NCBI GenBank assembly: GCA_020353115.1
Contig: CP070687.1
Span: 1,066,945-1,084,089 of the forward strand
Source: Bacteroidales bacterium
GTDB lineage: Bacteria > Bacteroidota > Bacteroidia > Bacteroidales > VadinHA17
Direction: 5' to 3'
Length of the DNA: 17,145 nt
The notes under the pieces are model-generated. The model saw only the letters and a program-made list of their open reading frames with translations. It had not been told where the DNA came from and did no database searches. Shown piece after piece: positions 1-7,442 of the stretch. The position numbers were made by a program, and so were the translations under genes. Position 1 is the first letter of the stretch, and each line of letters begins with the position of its first letter.

Positions 1-441
1 TGGTTAAAACAGAGAATTCATAGTTAAAGGTCCGGGTTTTTTTAAAAACTTCAGATCTTTCCTCTTCGTACGCTTTTTTTGGATTCATGTCCTTATCAAA
101 TAAAGACGTATAGTTTTCCTTCTTCTCACCGGAGAATTATCAAGCCGGTTATACACGTCGTAGATATACCAAAAGAGAACCCCGATGATGGCCTCTTTAC
201 CTAACCGCGAAAGATCCTTAAGAACATCTCTACTGTTCAACCTGTTTCTTTTCCGGTTCCACAGTGAATCCATACGGTTCATCAAGACTCTTTGTATGCC
301 TTCCACTTTCAGAAGGATACGGTGATACATTCATTTCCGTTTCCCGTACTGCCAACCCCATTGAAAAAGATTCTTCAATCGTCGCGCGTATTTCCGGTTC
401 CGAAGGTGCAAAAACGGAAAAGCATTTTGTTCATCCCGAGT
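1..441 (-). pseudogene. Decayed GH10 (xylanase-like) glycoside hydrolase, C-terminal part
   Basis: Read on the minus strand, three consecutive open segments resemble the last third of a family 10 glycoside hydrolase. Segment 430-230 has an amphipathic helix, then TEMNVSPYPSE, which fits the GH10 nucleophile strand (usual form ITELDVS.YP), and ends in EPEKKQVEQ like the helix after it. Segment 234-136, one frame over, reads VLKDLSRLGKEAIIGVLFWY and fits the helix and strand before the (T)FWG..DG.SW motif. Segment 136-1, back in the first frame, has SLFDKDMNPKKAYE, which fits the family ending LLFD.....PKPAY. Frames 1 and 3 are the same, so two opposite indels (near 235 and near 136) plus stops TGA at 433-431, TAG at 232-230 and TAA at 139-137 break the gene. 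The part with the acid/base Glu is not visible. Several invariant residues are changed (R before TE, missing Trp), which points to decay rather than sequencing error. The third segment stays open at the left edge. The 81-residue frame 330-85 is part of this relic, not a separate gene. Confidence 0.55.
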
Positions 442-709
442 TTGAATTTAAAAAAAGAAGAGGATAAATTTCAATGTTAAATCAATAAAAAGGGTTTTAT
501 CATCAGCTTTATGCTTATTTTGCATATTTTGCCAGGGAAGGTAAGGCAACCAATAAAATGAATACCAGTAAGAAAATATCCCTATTCTATGGCCAGCCTG
601 CCTGTTAACAGAAAAACAGAAGAGATTATGTTTTACTGGTTATAAAGGTTCATAATTCCAACCCGTTTATTCATGGATTGCGATAGATAATCATACAAAA
701 AGAAAGACG
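442..709. other. Intergenic stretch between GH10 relic and UROD-family gene
   Basis: AT-rich stretch with no convincing gene. It must hold the promoter of the plus-strand gene that starts at 710, but I see no exact TAnnTTTG match; the nearest are TATTTTG-like strings around 517-532, one base short of the consensus spacing. An inverted repeat ACCAGTAA (564-571) / TTACTGGT (633-640) encloses about 60 bases and is not followed by a T-run. No cobalamin riboswitch consensus is recognisable ahead of the methyltransferase-like gene. Confidence 0.5.
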
Positions 710-1744
710 ATGAATCCACAACACTGGGAGATACTTTTGAAAGTGATCGCGGGTGAAAAAACAGAGAACAAGCAAGTCGGCTTCATTATTGACAGCCCAT
801 GGCTGCCTGGATGGTATAACGTTACCGCCCTGGATTATTATACCGATTCCGGGATCTGGTATGACGCAAACAGGAAAGCTGCAGAAGAGTTCCCCGAGGT
901 AATATTCATGCCGGGATTCTGGTCTGAATACGGAATGTGTACCGAACCTTCGGCTTTCGGCAGTAAGCTGGTATGGACCGAAGAAAACCTGCCTCATCCT
1001 TCCATGATCATCAACAGCCATCAAGACTTCGGGAAGCTGGAAAAACCGGATGTGACAAAAGACGGACTGCTTCCCCTGGCGCTCAGACGACTGGTTCATT
1101 ATGAGGATAAAATCAAATCCATCGGCCACCATATACGGTTTGCGGTCAGCCGGGGCCCGTTAAATATCGCATCATTCCTTATGGGAACTACCGACTTTAT
1201 GATGGCGTTAACCCTTTCTCCCGATGATGTTCACAAAGGGCTGACGGTTATTTCCGATTTTATTGCCGACTGGCTCAATCTGCAGGCTGAGACCTTTCAG
1301 AGTATCGACGGGATCCTGATCCTGGATGATATGGTCGGGTTTCTGGGAGAACCTGACTTTAAGGTCTATGTCCTGCCTTATCTGAAAAGAATATATGACA
1401 GGTTTAACGTGAAGGTAAAATTTTTCCATAACGACGCGGAAGGACTGGTCTGTGCTCCCTACCTGGAAGAAATCGGAATCAATTTATATAACTTCAGTTT
1501 TAACCACAGCCTTGGTGAAATGAGAAAGCTTGCAGGAAATCAGGTAACCCTCCTTGGAAATATTCCGCCGAATGGCGTCCTGGCGGCCGGATCACCTGAT
1601 GATATAAAGAAAAGCGTCCATAATGCAATGGATTCAATCGATGATCATTCCCGGATCATATGGTCGTGCGGAGGAGGAATGCCACCGGGCGTTTCAACCG
1701 AAAACCTGAATGCATTTATATCGGCTGTAAGGGATAATTCATAA
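710..1744 (+). CDS. Uroporphyrinogen decarboxylase-superfamily protein, probable corrinoid-type methyltransferase
   Basis: 344 residues, a single TIM-barrel domain of the URO-D superfamily (PF01208). Members are either heme-pathway HemE or zinc methyltransferases that move methyl groups to or from corrinoid proteins (MtaA/MtbA type). The methyltransferase side fits better: the C-terminal half has FFHNDAEG (about 238-245), LLGNIPPNG, and SCGGGMPPGVSTEN (about 319-332), where the methyltransferases carry their zinc ligands HxC...C. Here the first pair is His240-x-Asp242 and the later cysteine is Cys320, so one Cys ligand is replaced by Asp. I do not see the N-terminal arginine-rich substrate loop expected of HemE. 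The ATG at 710 is the first start after an in-frame stop near 653. No corrinoid protein or reactivase gene lies beside it; the gene stands alone. The substrate cannot be named; HemE is unlikely. Confidence 0.8.
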   Translation: MNPQHWEILLKVIAGEKTENKQVGFIIDSPWLPGWYNVTALDYYTDSGIWYDANRKAAEEFPEVIFMPGFWSEYGMCTEPSAFGSKLVWTEENLPHPSMIINSHQDFGKLEKPDVTKDGLLPLALRRLVHYEDKIKSIGHHIRFAVSRGPLNIASFLMGTTDFMMALTLSPDDVHKGLTVISDFIADWLNLQAETFQSIDGILILDDMVGFLGEPDFKVYVLPYLKRIYDRFNVKVKFFHNDAEGLVCAPYLEEIGINLYNFSFNHSLGEMRKLAGNQVTLLGNIPPNGVLAAGSPDDIKKSVHNAMDSIDDHSRIIWSCGGGMPPGVSTENLNAFISAVRDNS

Positions 1745-2189
1745 GTACCATACCGCTCCCAAAGCGTTGAGAAATAATTTCTATCCGGATACCTGGCAAC
1801 AGAAAACCCGTTCGGGACAATGAACAACAGTCCATATGGAGAGAAGCATTGAAATTGACGATCGAATCCCCGTAAAGATATCCGTGATGGTTAACTGTCC
1901 TCCGGGCGAAGGATTTTCACAATTTGTTCCAGGAAGACGGTTTGATTGTTGCCGGAGCGCATTGGTACAGGATTTTTTCGTTACGAATAAATATGGAGCA
2001 CCCTTTTTGATATAGCTTTTCTATAACTCCTTTTTTAAATAACACCTGTTACACGGATTTGTATTCCGGAGTGTAATTATCGGTTGCGGTTATGGAACCG
2101 TCTATGAGTTGATCGGGTGTTTTTCAACTTCGGACCACTGGTGGAAGTGCTTCTAATTTGTGGAGGGCTCGTGAAGAGAATCCTGTTTC
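1745..2189. other. 445-base gap without a convincing gene
   Basis: The gap lies between the converging ends of the UROD-family gene and trkH. Several short plus-strand frames are open but none is recognisable. The longest with an ATG is 1836-2015 (59 codons, listed separately). A neighbouring frame at about 1783-1872 reads DNEQQSIWREALKL before a stop, and 2047-2157 holds another open stretch without a start. The overlap of short frames with gene-like residue use could mean a decayed gene. I see no strong intrinsic terminator for either flanking gene. Confidence 0.4.
1836..2015 (+). CDS. Possible small ORF or gene fragment, unrecognised
   Basis: An ATG-to-TAG frame of 59 residues, 91 bases past the UROD-family gene on the same strand. 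It starts MERSIEIDDRIP, has three cysteines (Cys20, and a Cys-Cys pair near 38-39) and no membrane segment. No family is recognised. The upstream frame is closed, and the neighbouring frames also look partly coding, so this could equally be a piece of a broken gene or chance. It is listed because it is the only start-to-stop frame of this size on the plus strand in the gap. Confidence 0.15.
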   Translation: MERSIEIDDRIPVKISVMVNCPPGEGFSQFVPGRRFDCCRSALVQDFFVTNKYGAPFLI

Positions 2190-3638
2190 CTATTTTTTCC
2201 AGAACGACGGAGAGAAGAGAACCAGTACGGTGAACAGTTCTAGTCTTCCGAGAAGCATCAGGAAAGAGAGGAACCACTTTCCGAATGCAGGCAGATGAAA
2301 ATAATTCTCTGCAGGTCCCACAGCCCCGATTCCCGGGCCAATATTGCCAAGTGTAGCAGCTACGGAACCAAAAGCGGTATCGAGGTCAGAACAGAGGAAT
2401 CCCATAATGATAACACTGAATCCGGTAATCACCATATAGAATACCACAAAGGCCAGAATGTTAGAAATTATCTGGGTTGATACCACCCTGTGGTTGAACC
2501 GTACGGGTACGACCGCATTCGGATGGATCAGCCGTTTGAGTTCCAGCAGTCCGTCCTTGAACAGAAGAAGGAGCCGTACCATTTTTATACTGCCGCCCGT
2601 TGATCCTGCCGATCCTCCCGTAAACATGAGGATCAGGATTACAACACCGAGGGCAGGCATCCATTTCAGGTAATCAGCGGTAACATAGCCTGTGGTTGTC
2701 ACGATAGAGACGACCTGGAAAGCCGCATCACGGAACGATTTCTCCAGTCCATTATCCTGTGTGATCCATAACCCTGCTGTGACCAGCAGAATAAATCCCA
2801 GAATAAATGAAACATAAAAACGGAATTCTTCATTTTTCCACACCTTATCAAACCTGAGGTGTAGCGCAAAATAGGAGAGGGTAAAATTCGTTCCGGCGAG
2901 GAACATGAAGATGGTTATTACGTAATGAATATAGGGTGAGTTGAAACAGGCAATACTTGCCTGTTTGGTTGAGTACCCCCCGGTTGCCATGGTTGTAAAC
3001 GAATGGCATATTGCGTCAAAAAGGTCCATCCCGCCGAACATAAGCAGGATCCCTTCCGATGCGGTGAAGATAATATAAATCGCCCACAGTCTTTTTGCTG
3101 TTTCTTTCACCCGCGGATGTAGTTTATCCGGTGCCGGGCCCGGTACTTCGGCAATAAACAGCTGCATTCCGCCGATTCCGAGTATGGGGAGTATGGCTAT
3201 GGATAATACGATGATGCCCATTCCGCCGAGCCATTGTGTCATGCTCCGCCAGAGCAGTAACCCGTGAGGCATTGCTTCAATATCGTTCAGTATGGATGCC
3301 CCGGTGGTTGTGAATCCAGAAATTGTTTCGAAGAACGCATCGGTAAAGGACGGGATAGCCCCTCCGATTACAAAGGGAAGCGATCCGAAAAAGGAGAAGA
3401 ATATCCAGGCTGTACTTACAATTATATATCCCTCCCGTTTGCCCAGGTCCGGAGCGGCATTCCTGGTAAGGAACCAGGTAAATCCTCCTGTACCCGCCGT
3501 AATCAGGGAGGAGATAAGAATCGGAAAAAGATCGTCTTCATGAAAGTAGAGGGAGAAGGGGATCCCGAAAAGCATAAAAAGCCCCTCCATCAGAACCAGC
3601 AGACCCAGGATTTTCAGGATAATTTTAAAGTTGATCAT
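2190..3638 (-). CDS. trkH: Trk-type potassium uptake channel TrkH
   Basis: 482-residue integral membrane protein, the translocating subunit of the Trk K+ uptake system in the inner membrane. It shows the SKT-family layout of four membrane-pore-membrane repeats. The four selectivity-filter loops are visible: ISGFTTTGAS (about 110-119), TMATGGYST (about 216-224), IVTTTGYVT (about 314-322) and TLGNIGPG (about 430-437). The MFTGGSAGSTGGSIKMVR segment (about 347-364) is the conserved loop of the third repeat that forms the intramembrane gate in this family. The N-terminus is a hydrophobic helix with no cleavable signal. It starts 11 bases after the trkA stop, so the two are almost certainly cotranscribed, and the peripheral TrkA subunit would gate this channel. 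Length is normal for the family (about 480-490). No Shine-Dalgarno sequence precedes the ATG. Confidence 0.96.
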   Translation of the reverse strand: MINFKIILKILGLLVLMEGLFMLFGIPFSLYFHEDDLFPILISSLITAGTGGFTWFLTRNAAPDLGKREGYIIVSTAWIFFSFFGSLPFVIGGAIPSFTDAFFETISGFTTTGASILNDIEAMPHGLLLWRSMTQWLGGMGIIVLSIAILPILGIGGMQLFIAEVPGPAPDKLHPRVKETAKRLWAIYIIFTASEGILLMFGGMDLFDAICHSFTTMATGGYSTKQASIACFNSPYIHYVITIFMFLAGTNFTLSYFALHLRFDKVWKNEEFRFYVSFILGFILLVTAGLWITQDNGLEKSFRDAAFQVVSIVTTTGYVTADYLKWMPALGVVILILMFTGGSAGSTGGSIKMVRLLLLFKDGLLELKRLIHPNAVVPVRFNHRVVSTQIISNILAFVVFYMVITGFSVIIMGFLCSDLDTAFGSVAATLGNIGPGIGAVGPAENYFHLPAFGKWFLSFLMLLGRLELFTVLVLFSPSFWKK

Positions 3639-3649
3639 TACTTAAGGGG

Positions 3650-4987
3650 CTAAAAAAACTTCTCGATCTTATTGAAAGCCGAAGGAAGGGCAAATACCAC
3701 AGCCCTGTCATTAGGCCTGATCTCTGTATCCCCGCGTGCAATGAAAGCCGACCTCCCCCGGATGACTCCCCCAACCATAGCATCTTTTGGAAAATCAATA
3801 TCCTTCAAAGCCCCTTCGGTCACCTTCGCACCTTCTTTCACGACGAATTCCAGAACTTCAGCATCCGAAACGGTAAGGTACTTTATCTGTGATACCTGGG
3901 CACGCCTGGTAAAACGGAATATCTTGCTGGCCGTGGTAAGCTTTTTGTTAACAACAGTATCGATCCCGATATTCTCCGCCAGCCCGATGTACTGGATATT
4001 CTCTATTTCGGCTATGGTTTTCTTGACACCTATCTTCTTTGCAAAAAGGCAGGAAAGGATATTGGTTTCGGAATTACCGGTTACAGCGACGAAAGCATCC
4101 ATGCTCCGTAATCCTTCCTCACACAAAAGATCCGTATCCCTTCCGTCGCCATTAATAACCAGAGTATCTTCCAGTACATCCGCAAGATAATCGCACTTTT
4201 CCTTGTCAATCTCGATCAGCTTGATATTGAACTGCTTTTGCAACTCCAGTGCGGTGGTTTTCCCGATCCTGCTTCCTCCCAGGATCATCAGGTTTTTCAC
4301 CCCGAATTTCTTTTTCCCGGTGTATTCGAAAATCTCCTCCAGACCCGATCTTGTTGATACGACATAAACCAGGTCGTTCAGTTCGAAATGATCATCACCC
4401 CCCGGGATAATGGTCATCCCGTTCCGTGTAATGGCTACCGCACGATAGTCCATCGGTTTGTCCTGTTTTGTTACTTCAGCCAGTGTTTTGTTGATTATCG
4501 GCGCATTTTTATCCAGCTTAAAGACAAAGAGGGACAGCTTACCTCCTGAAAAATCGAAAAATTCCGTGGTTTCGGTCTGGTGTAATAATCCCACAACCTC
4601 TCTGGCAGCGATTTTTTCAGGATAGATAAGGTAATCGATGCCAAGCCTATTAAACTGTTCCTTGTAAGGTAGCAGAAGGTATTCGTCGTTATCAACCCGT
4701 GCGATGGTTTTCCTGGCCCCGAGGTTTTTCCCTAGAATAGCCGATGTAAGGTTTATATCTTCAGAATGGGCGACCGCAATAAAGAGATCCGCTTTTTTAA
4801 TCCCTGCATTTTTAAGCATCTCAAAGGAGGTGCTGGAACCATTAAGGGTCATAACATCCAGGGTGGATTCAATCGCCCTCAGCCTTGATTCCTCCGGATC
4901 GATAACCACGATATCGTGATTTTCGTTTCTCAGCATCTTGGCCAGGTGCGTCCCGACTTCACCTGCACCGGCAATTATTATCTTCAT
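3650..4987 (-). CDS. trkA: Trk potassium uptake regulatory subunit TrkA
   Basis: 445-residue cytoplasmic protein that binds NAD(H) or nucleotide and controls the TrkH channel. It has the tandem layout of full-length TrkA: Rossmann RCK_N domain 1 with GAGEVG at residues 6-11 and the acidic strand end VVIDPEE; RCK_C domain 1 (about 135-220); RCK_N domain 2 with LGGSRIG near residue 240 and LIEIDKEK; and RCK_C domain 2 (about 365-445). The second dinucleotide motif departs from GxGxxG (GGSRIG), as is common in TrkA second halves. I chose the ATG at 4987 because MKIIIAGAGEVG is the family N-terminus; an in-frame ATG nine codons earlier (5014) would add MPKNQRELP, which is not part of the fold. 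Downstream trkH follows after 11 bases. About 130 bases separate it from comEC upstream, so it may have its own promoter, though none is obvious. Confidence 0.95.
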   Translation of the reverse strand: MKIIIAGAGEVGTHLAKMLRNENHDIVVIDPEESRLRAIESTLDVMTLNGSSTSFEMLKNAGIKKADLFIAVAHSEDINLTSAILGKNLGARKTIARVDNDEYLLLPYKEQFNRLGIDYLIYPEKIAAREVVGLLHQTETTEFFDFSGGKLSLFVFKLDKNAPIINKTLAEVTKQDKPMDYRAVAITRNGMTIIPGGDDHFELNDLVYVVSTRSGLEEIFEYTGKKKFGVKNLMILGGSRIGKTTALELQKQFNIKLIEIDKEKCDYLADVLEDTLVINGDGRDTDLLCEEGLRSMDAFVAVTGNSETNILSCLFAKKIGVKKTIAEIENIQYIGLAENIGIDTVVNKKLTTASKIFRFTRRAQVSQIKYLTVSDAEVLEFVVKEGAKVTEGALKDIDFPKDAMVGGVIRGRSAFIARGDTEIRPNDRAVVFALPSAFNKIEKFF

Positions 4988-5119
4988 CGGTAATTCTCGT
5001 TGGTTCTTTGGCAAGGCAAAATAATATATTATCCGCCGAATAATCTAGAAGTATCTAAATTTTTTTTCCCCCATTACCCCAAAAACCACCCTCAACTTAT
5101 CCTGTCAGGATCGAGGTTA

Positions 5120-7258
5120 TCACAGATCACTGACCCAGGCTCCTTTTTCACTGACATGATAGGCAGGGACATTCACCGACCTGAATTCATGTTCGGTTTT
5201 CCCTGCATATGACGGGGAGCACGATGAATCAATGATAACCATGTTCACACGGAAACGATTCATGAATCCCGTTATATCCATACCATAATCATTCCGGCAG
5301 ACCAGGAAATCCAGATCAAGAGGCAATCCGTCTTCATCCTGTGCAAATCGATCATCACCCGACATATAAATCCTTAATCCCTGGAAAAAAATGAAATTCC
5401 CCAGTATTACCGGACCCTTACCCCCCGGCCGGACACCCGTATCCGGTAATCCCCATATATTCTGCCCGTCCATATTCAGAAACTCCATTTCAGTTATATC
5501 CAGCCTATCCAAATGATTCTTTATGTGGTATAATACGGTTTCCCTGTTACTACCATCATTGTTATTACATGCAAACCACATTTTTCTGCCGTTCACAAAG
5601 CTTACAACACTTTCCCCCTGAACATTGTAGACAATAAACAACTTCTGTCTTCTGCTCTTGTAATCCTGGAAAGTCCCAGTGGATACAAGTGCGATAATAA
5701 ATACCAGCGTGGCTGCCAAAACGGGAAATTTTCTGCGGATCAGATAAACAGTAGCAAATATTATAATCGCATAGATAAGAATGATCTCGGGGATGGTATT
5801 GGATATTCCTTCGGTCAGAGGATAGGGAAATCCTGTAATTATTGAAAGGCCGGAATTCAGGAGCTTAATACATCGGCTCATAAACCATGCTATAATACCG
5901 GCGACACCTGGAAGAAATGAAAAAAGGAAGAGCAGAATTCCAAGGTAAATTATAATGGTCACCGCAGGTATTGAAATGATATTGCTTATCAGGAAGTAGT
6001 TCGGGAACTGGTGAAAATAGTAGGTGCTAATTGGAAAAGTTACAAGCTGAGCTGCTAAGGCAACTGTTATCAATCCCCAGATTTTATCAATGATCCAGAA
6101 CCTGCTTCGGAAAATCCGGTAAAACCTGGGTTGAAAAAAAATAATCCCCGTTACGGCGACGTAGGAAAGCTGAAAACCTACTTCAGCTATCAGATTAGGA
6201 TTCAGAAGCAACAGGAAAAAAGCAGAAGCTGCGATGGTGTTATATATATTTCCCGGTCTTTTCATGGATTGTCCGACCGTTAGAAAACTGAACATCGTGG
6301 CAGCCCGCATAACCGAAGGAGATAAACCGGTGAGGAACGCGAAAAACCATAGAAACAGGATAATCAAAATCGCCCTGACAACTCTGCCATAACGAAATTT
6401 CATGAGAAACATGAGAAAATAGAACAATAGAAAATATATTATTCCAACATGAAGACCTGAAATAGCCAGAACATGCATAACCCCCGAGTCGGCATAAAGT
6501 TGCTGAATATCTTGGTCTAAATAATCGCGAAATCCAAGCGTCAGAGCACTTGCTACTGCCAGCTCGTCTTCAGTGATGTTGTTTTTTTCATAGACATTCA
6601 GGAGTTTGTACCGTAATCTGCCGGAATAAAACCTGAGCGTATTACCCGTTCTCATACCTGCCTTTTTCCAGCCTTCGGATGGAAGGTAAAGCTGACAATA
6701 TATATCACGCCTGTGAAGGTATTTCCGGTAATTGAATTCCAGCGGATTATTCAGGAATTGAACTTCCCTGCAAGATCCCTCACACAGTATCCGGTCTCCG
6801 ATAACCAGGTTCCCGGATAAAGAATCCTTTTCAAAATAGACCAGGATTTTGCCTCTTGTCCTGTACCACCTGTTCCCGGTTTCTATATTACGTATCTCTA
6901 TAACGGTTTTGAATGATCCTGGCTTCTCCACAGGCATTTCGGTCACGACTGCCAGCATTTTATTGCTTTTCCCGGTATGTTCCATGAAATTTTCCCGGGA
7001 TTCCTTCTGGGAAAGAATCAGTATCCCGGTCATAAACAACATAACATGCAACATTCCTCCAAACAACCATCTCCTAGGGTATTCCGGAGAGACCCTCTGC
7101 CATATAAAAACCAGGAAAAGCGATACCACGGAAAGGATGAAAAGGAACCATGCGGTACCACCGGAGAGCGGAATCTTCATCCGGAACAGTATGCCTGCCA
7201 GAAACGGAAGGAGAAATCGGGCATATGGCCATTGCCGGTATTCTTCCACACCTGTCAT
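5120..7258 (-). CDS. comEC: ComEC/Rec2-family DNA uptake channel
   Basis: 712-residue polytopic inner-membrane protein of the ComEC family, which carries single-stranded DNA into the cytoplasm during natural transformation. The N-terminus has two or three membrane helices and a soluble DUF4131/OB-like region (about 100-200) with GDRILCEGSCREV. The Competence domain follows (about 225-495); its signature MHVLAISGLHVGI lies near residues 257-269, followed by many hydrophobic helices. After the last helix a soluble tail of about 180 residues (from about 530) stands where the metallo-beta-lactamase-like domain lies in longer ComEC proteins. It has no HxHxDH zinc motif, so it is either a degenerate domain or something else; the Bacteroidetes form is often like this. 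Stop TGA at 5122-5120. It is divergent from the DHOD-like gene (184 bases between the chosen starts). No other competence gene lies in the window. Confidence 0.92.
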   Translation of the reverse strand: MTGVEEYRQWPYARFLLPFLAGILFRMKIPLSGGTAWFLFILSVVSLFLVFIWQRVSPEYPRRWLFGGMLHVMLFMTGILILSQKESRENFMEHTGKSNKMLAVVTEMPVEKPGSFKTVIEIRNIETGNRWYRTRGKILVYFEKDSLSGNLVIGDRILCEGSCREVQFLNNPLEFNYRKYLHRRDIYCQLYLPSEGWKKAGMRTGNTLRFYSGRLRYKLLNVYEKNNITEDELAVASALTLGFRDYLDQDIQQLYADSGVMHVLAISGLHVGIIYFLLFYFLMFLMKFRYGRVVRAILIILFLWFFAFLTGLSPSVMRAATMFSFLTVGQSMKRPGNIYNTIAASAFFLLLLNPNLIAEVGFQLSYVAVTGIIFFQPRFYRIFRSRFWIIDKIWGLITVALAAQLVTFPISTYYFHQFPNYFLISNIISIPAVTIIIYLGILLFLFSFLPGVAGIIAWFMSRCIKLLNSGLSIITGFPYPLTEGISNTIPEIILIYAIIIFATVYLIRRKFPVLAATLVFIIALVSTGTFQDYKSRRQKLFIVYNVQGESVVSFVNGRKMWFACNNNDGSNRETVLYHIKNHLDRLDITEMEFLNMDGQNIWGLPDTGVRPGGKGPVILGNFIFFQGLRIYMSGDDRFAQDEDGLPLDLDFLVCRNDYGMDITGFMNRFRVNMVIIDSSCSPSYAGKTEHEFRSVNVPAYHVSEKGAWVSDL

Positions 7259-7365
7259 CGGAAGATTTTAACTGAGGTGTATTGTAAATTTATAAAAAAG
7301 TGTTAAAACCTGATCACCGGATAACCATTAACGGCTTGTAAAAGACCAGCCGGCGGAGACGAAAA

Positions 7366-7373
7366 TAAATTTG
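7366..7373 (+). promoter_or_regulatory. Candidate -7 element TAAATTTG for the DHOD-like gene
   Basis: Exact match to the Bacteroidetes TAnnTTTG -7 consensus, 69 bases ahead of the ATG at 7443. No TTTG lies at the usual -33 distance. If used, transcription would begin near 7380, which would rule out the TTG start at 7371 for the gene downstream. Pattern match only. Confidence 0.35.
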
Positions 7374-7442
7374 GAAAGTAGTGCCAGGATGGCTATTTTA
7401 GAAAACGGGAAATCCGAAAAAATAACAAAAAAAGAATATAAA

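Noticed and set aside
85..330. 81-residue minus-strand frame that could be called a small gene with a four-base overlap to the next frame
   Set aside because: Its second half fits GH10 only when joined to segments in the adjacent frame, so it is a piece of the broken GH10 gene; its first third is out of frame with the GH10-like reading.
448..639. Minus-strand open frame of about 63 codons with aromatic, hydrophobic residues
   Set aside because: It has no good start, does not resemble the missing GH10 N-terminal part, and lies in AT-rich sequence.
564..640. Inverted repeat ACCAGTAA/TTACTGGT, considered as mobile-element ends or an RNA stem
   Set aside because: Eight bases with a 61-base spacer is weak; there is no transposase, target duplication or T-run.
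671..1132. 153-residue minus-strand frame
   Set aside because: It is antisense to the well-supported UROD-family gene and shows no family motif.
5099..5111. Palindrome ATCCTGTCAGGAT just after comEC, considered as a terminator or operator
   Set aside because: Only one base lies between the arms, so a hairpin would not form well, and no T-run follows; an operator cannot be argued from a single copy.
7371..7442. Upstream TTG (7371) or ATG (7389) starts for the DHOD-like gene
   Set aside because: The family begins at MADLSTSY; the extension is Lys-rich and overlaps a likely promoter element.
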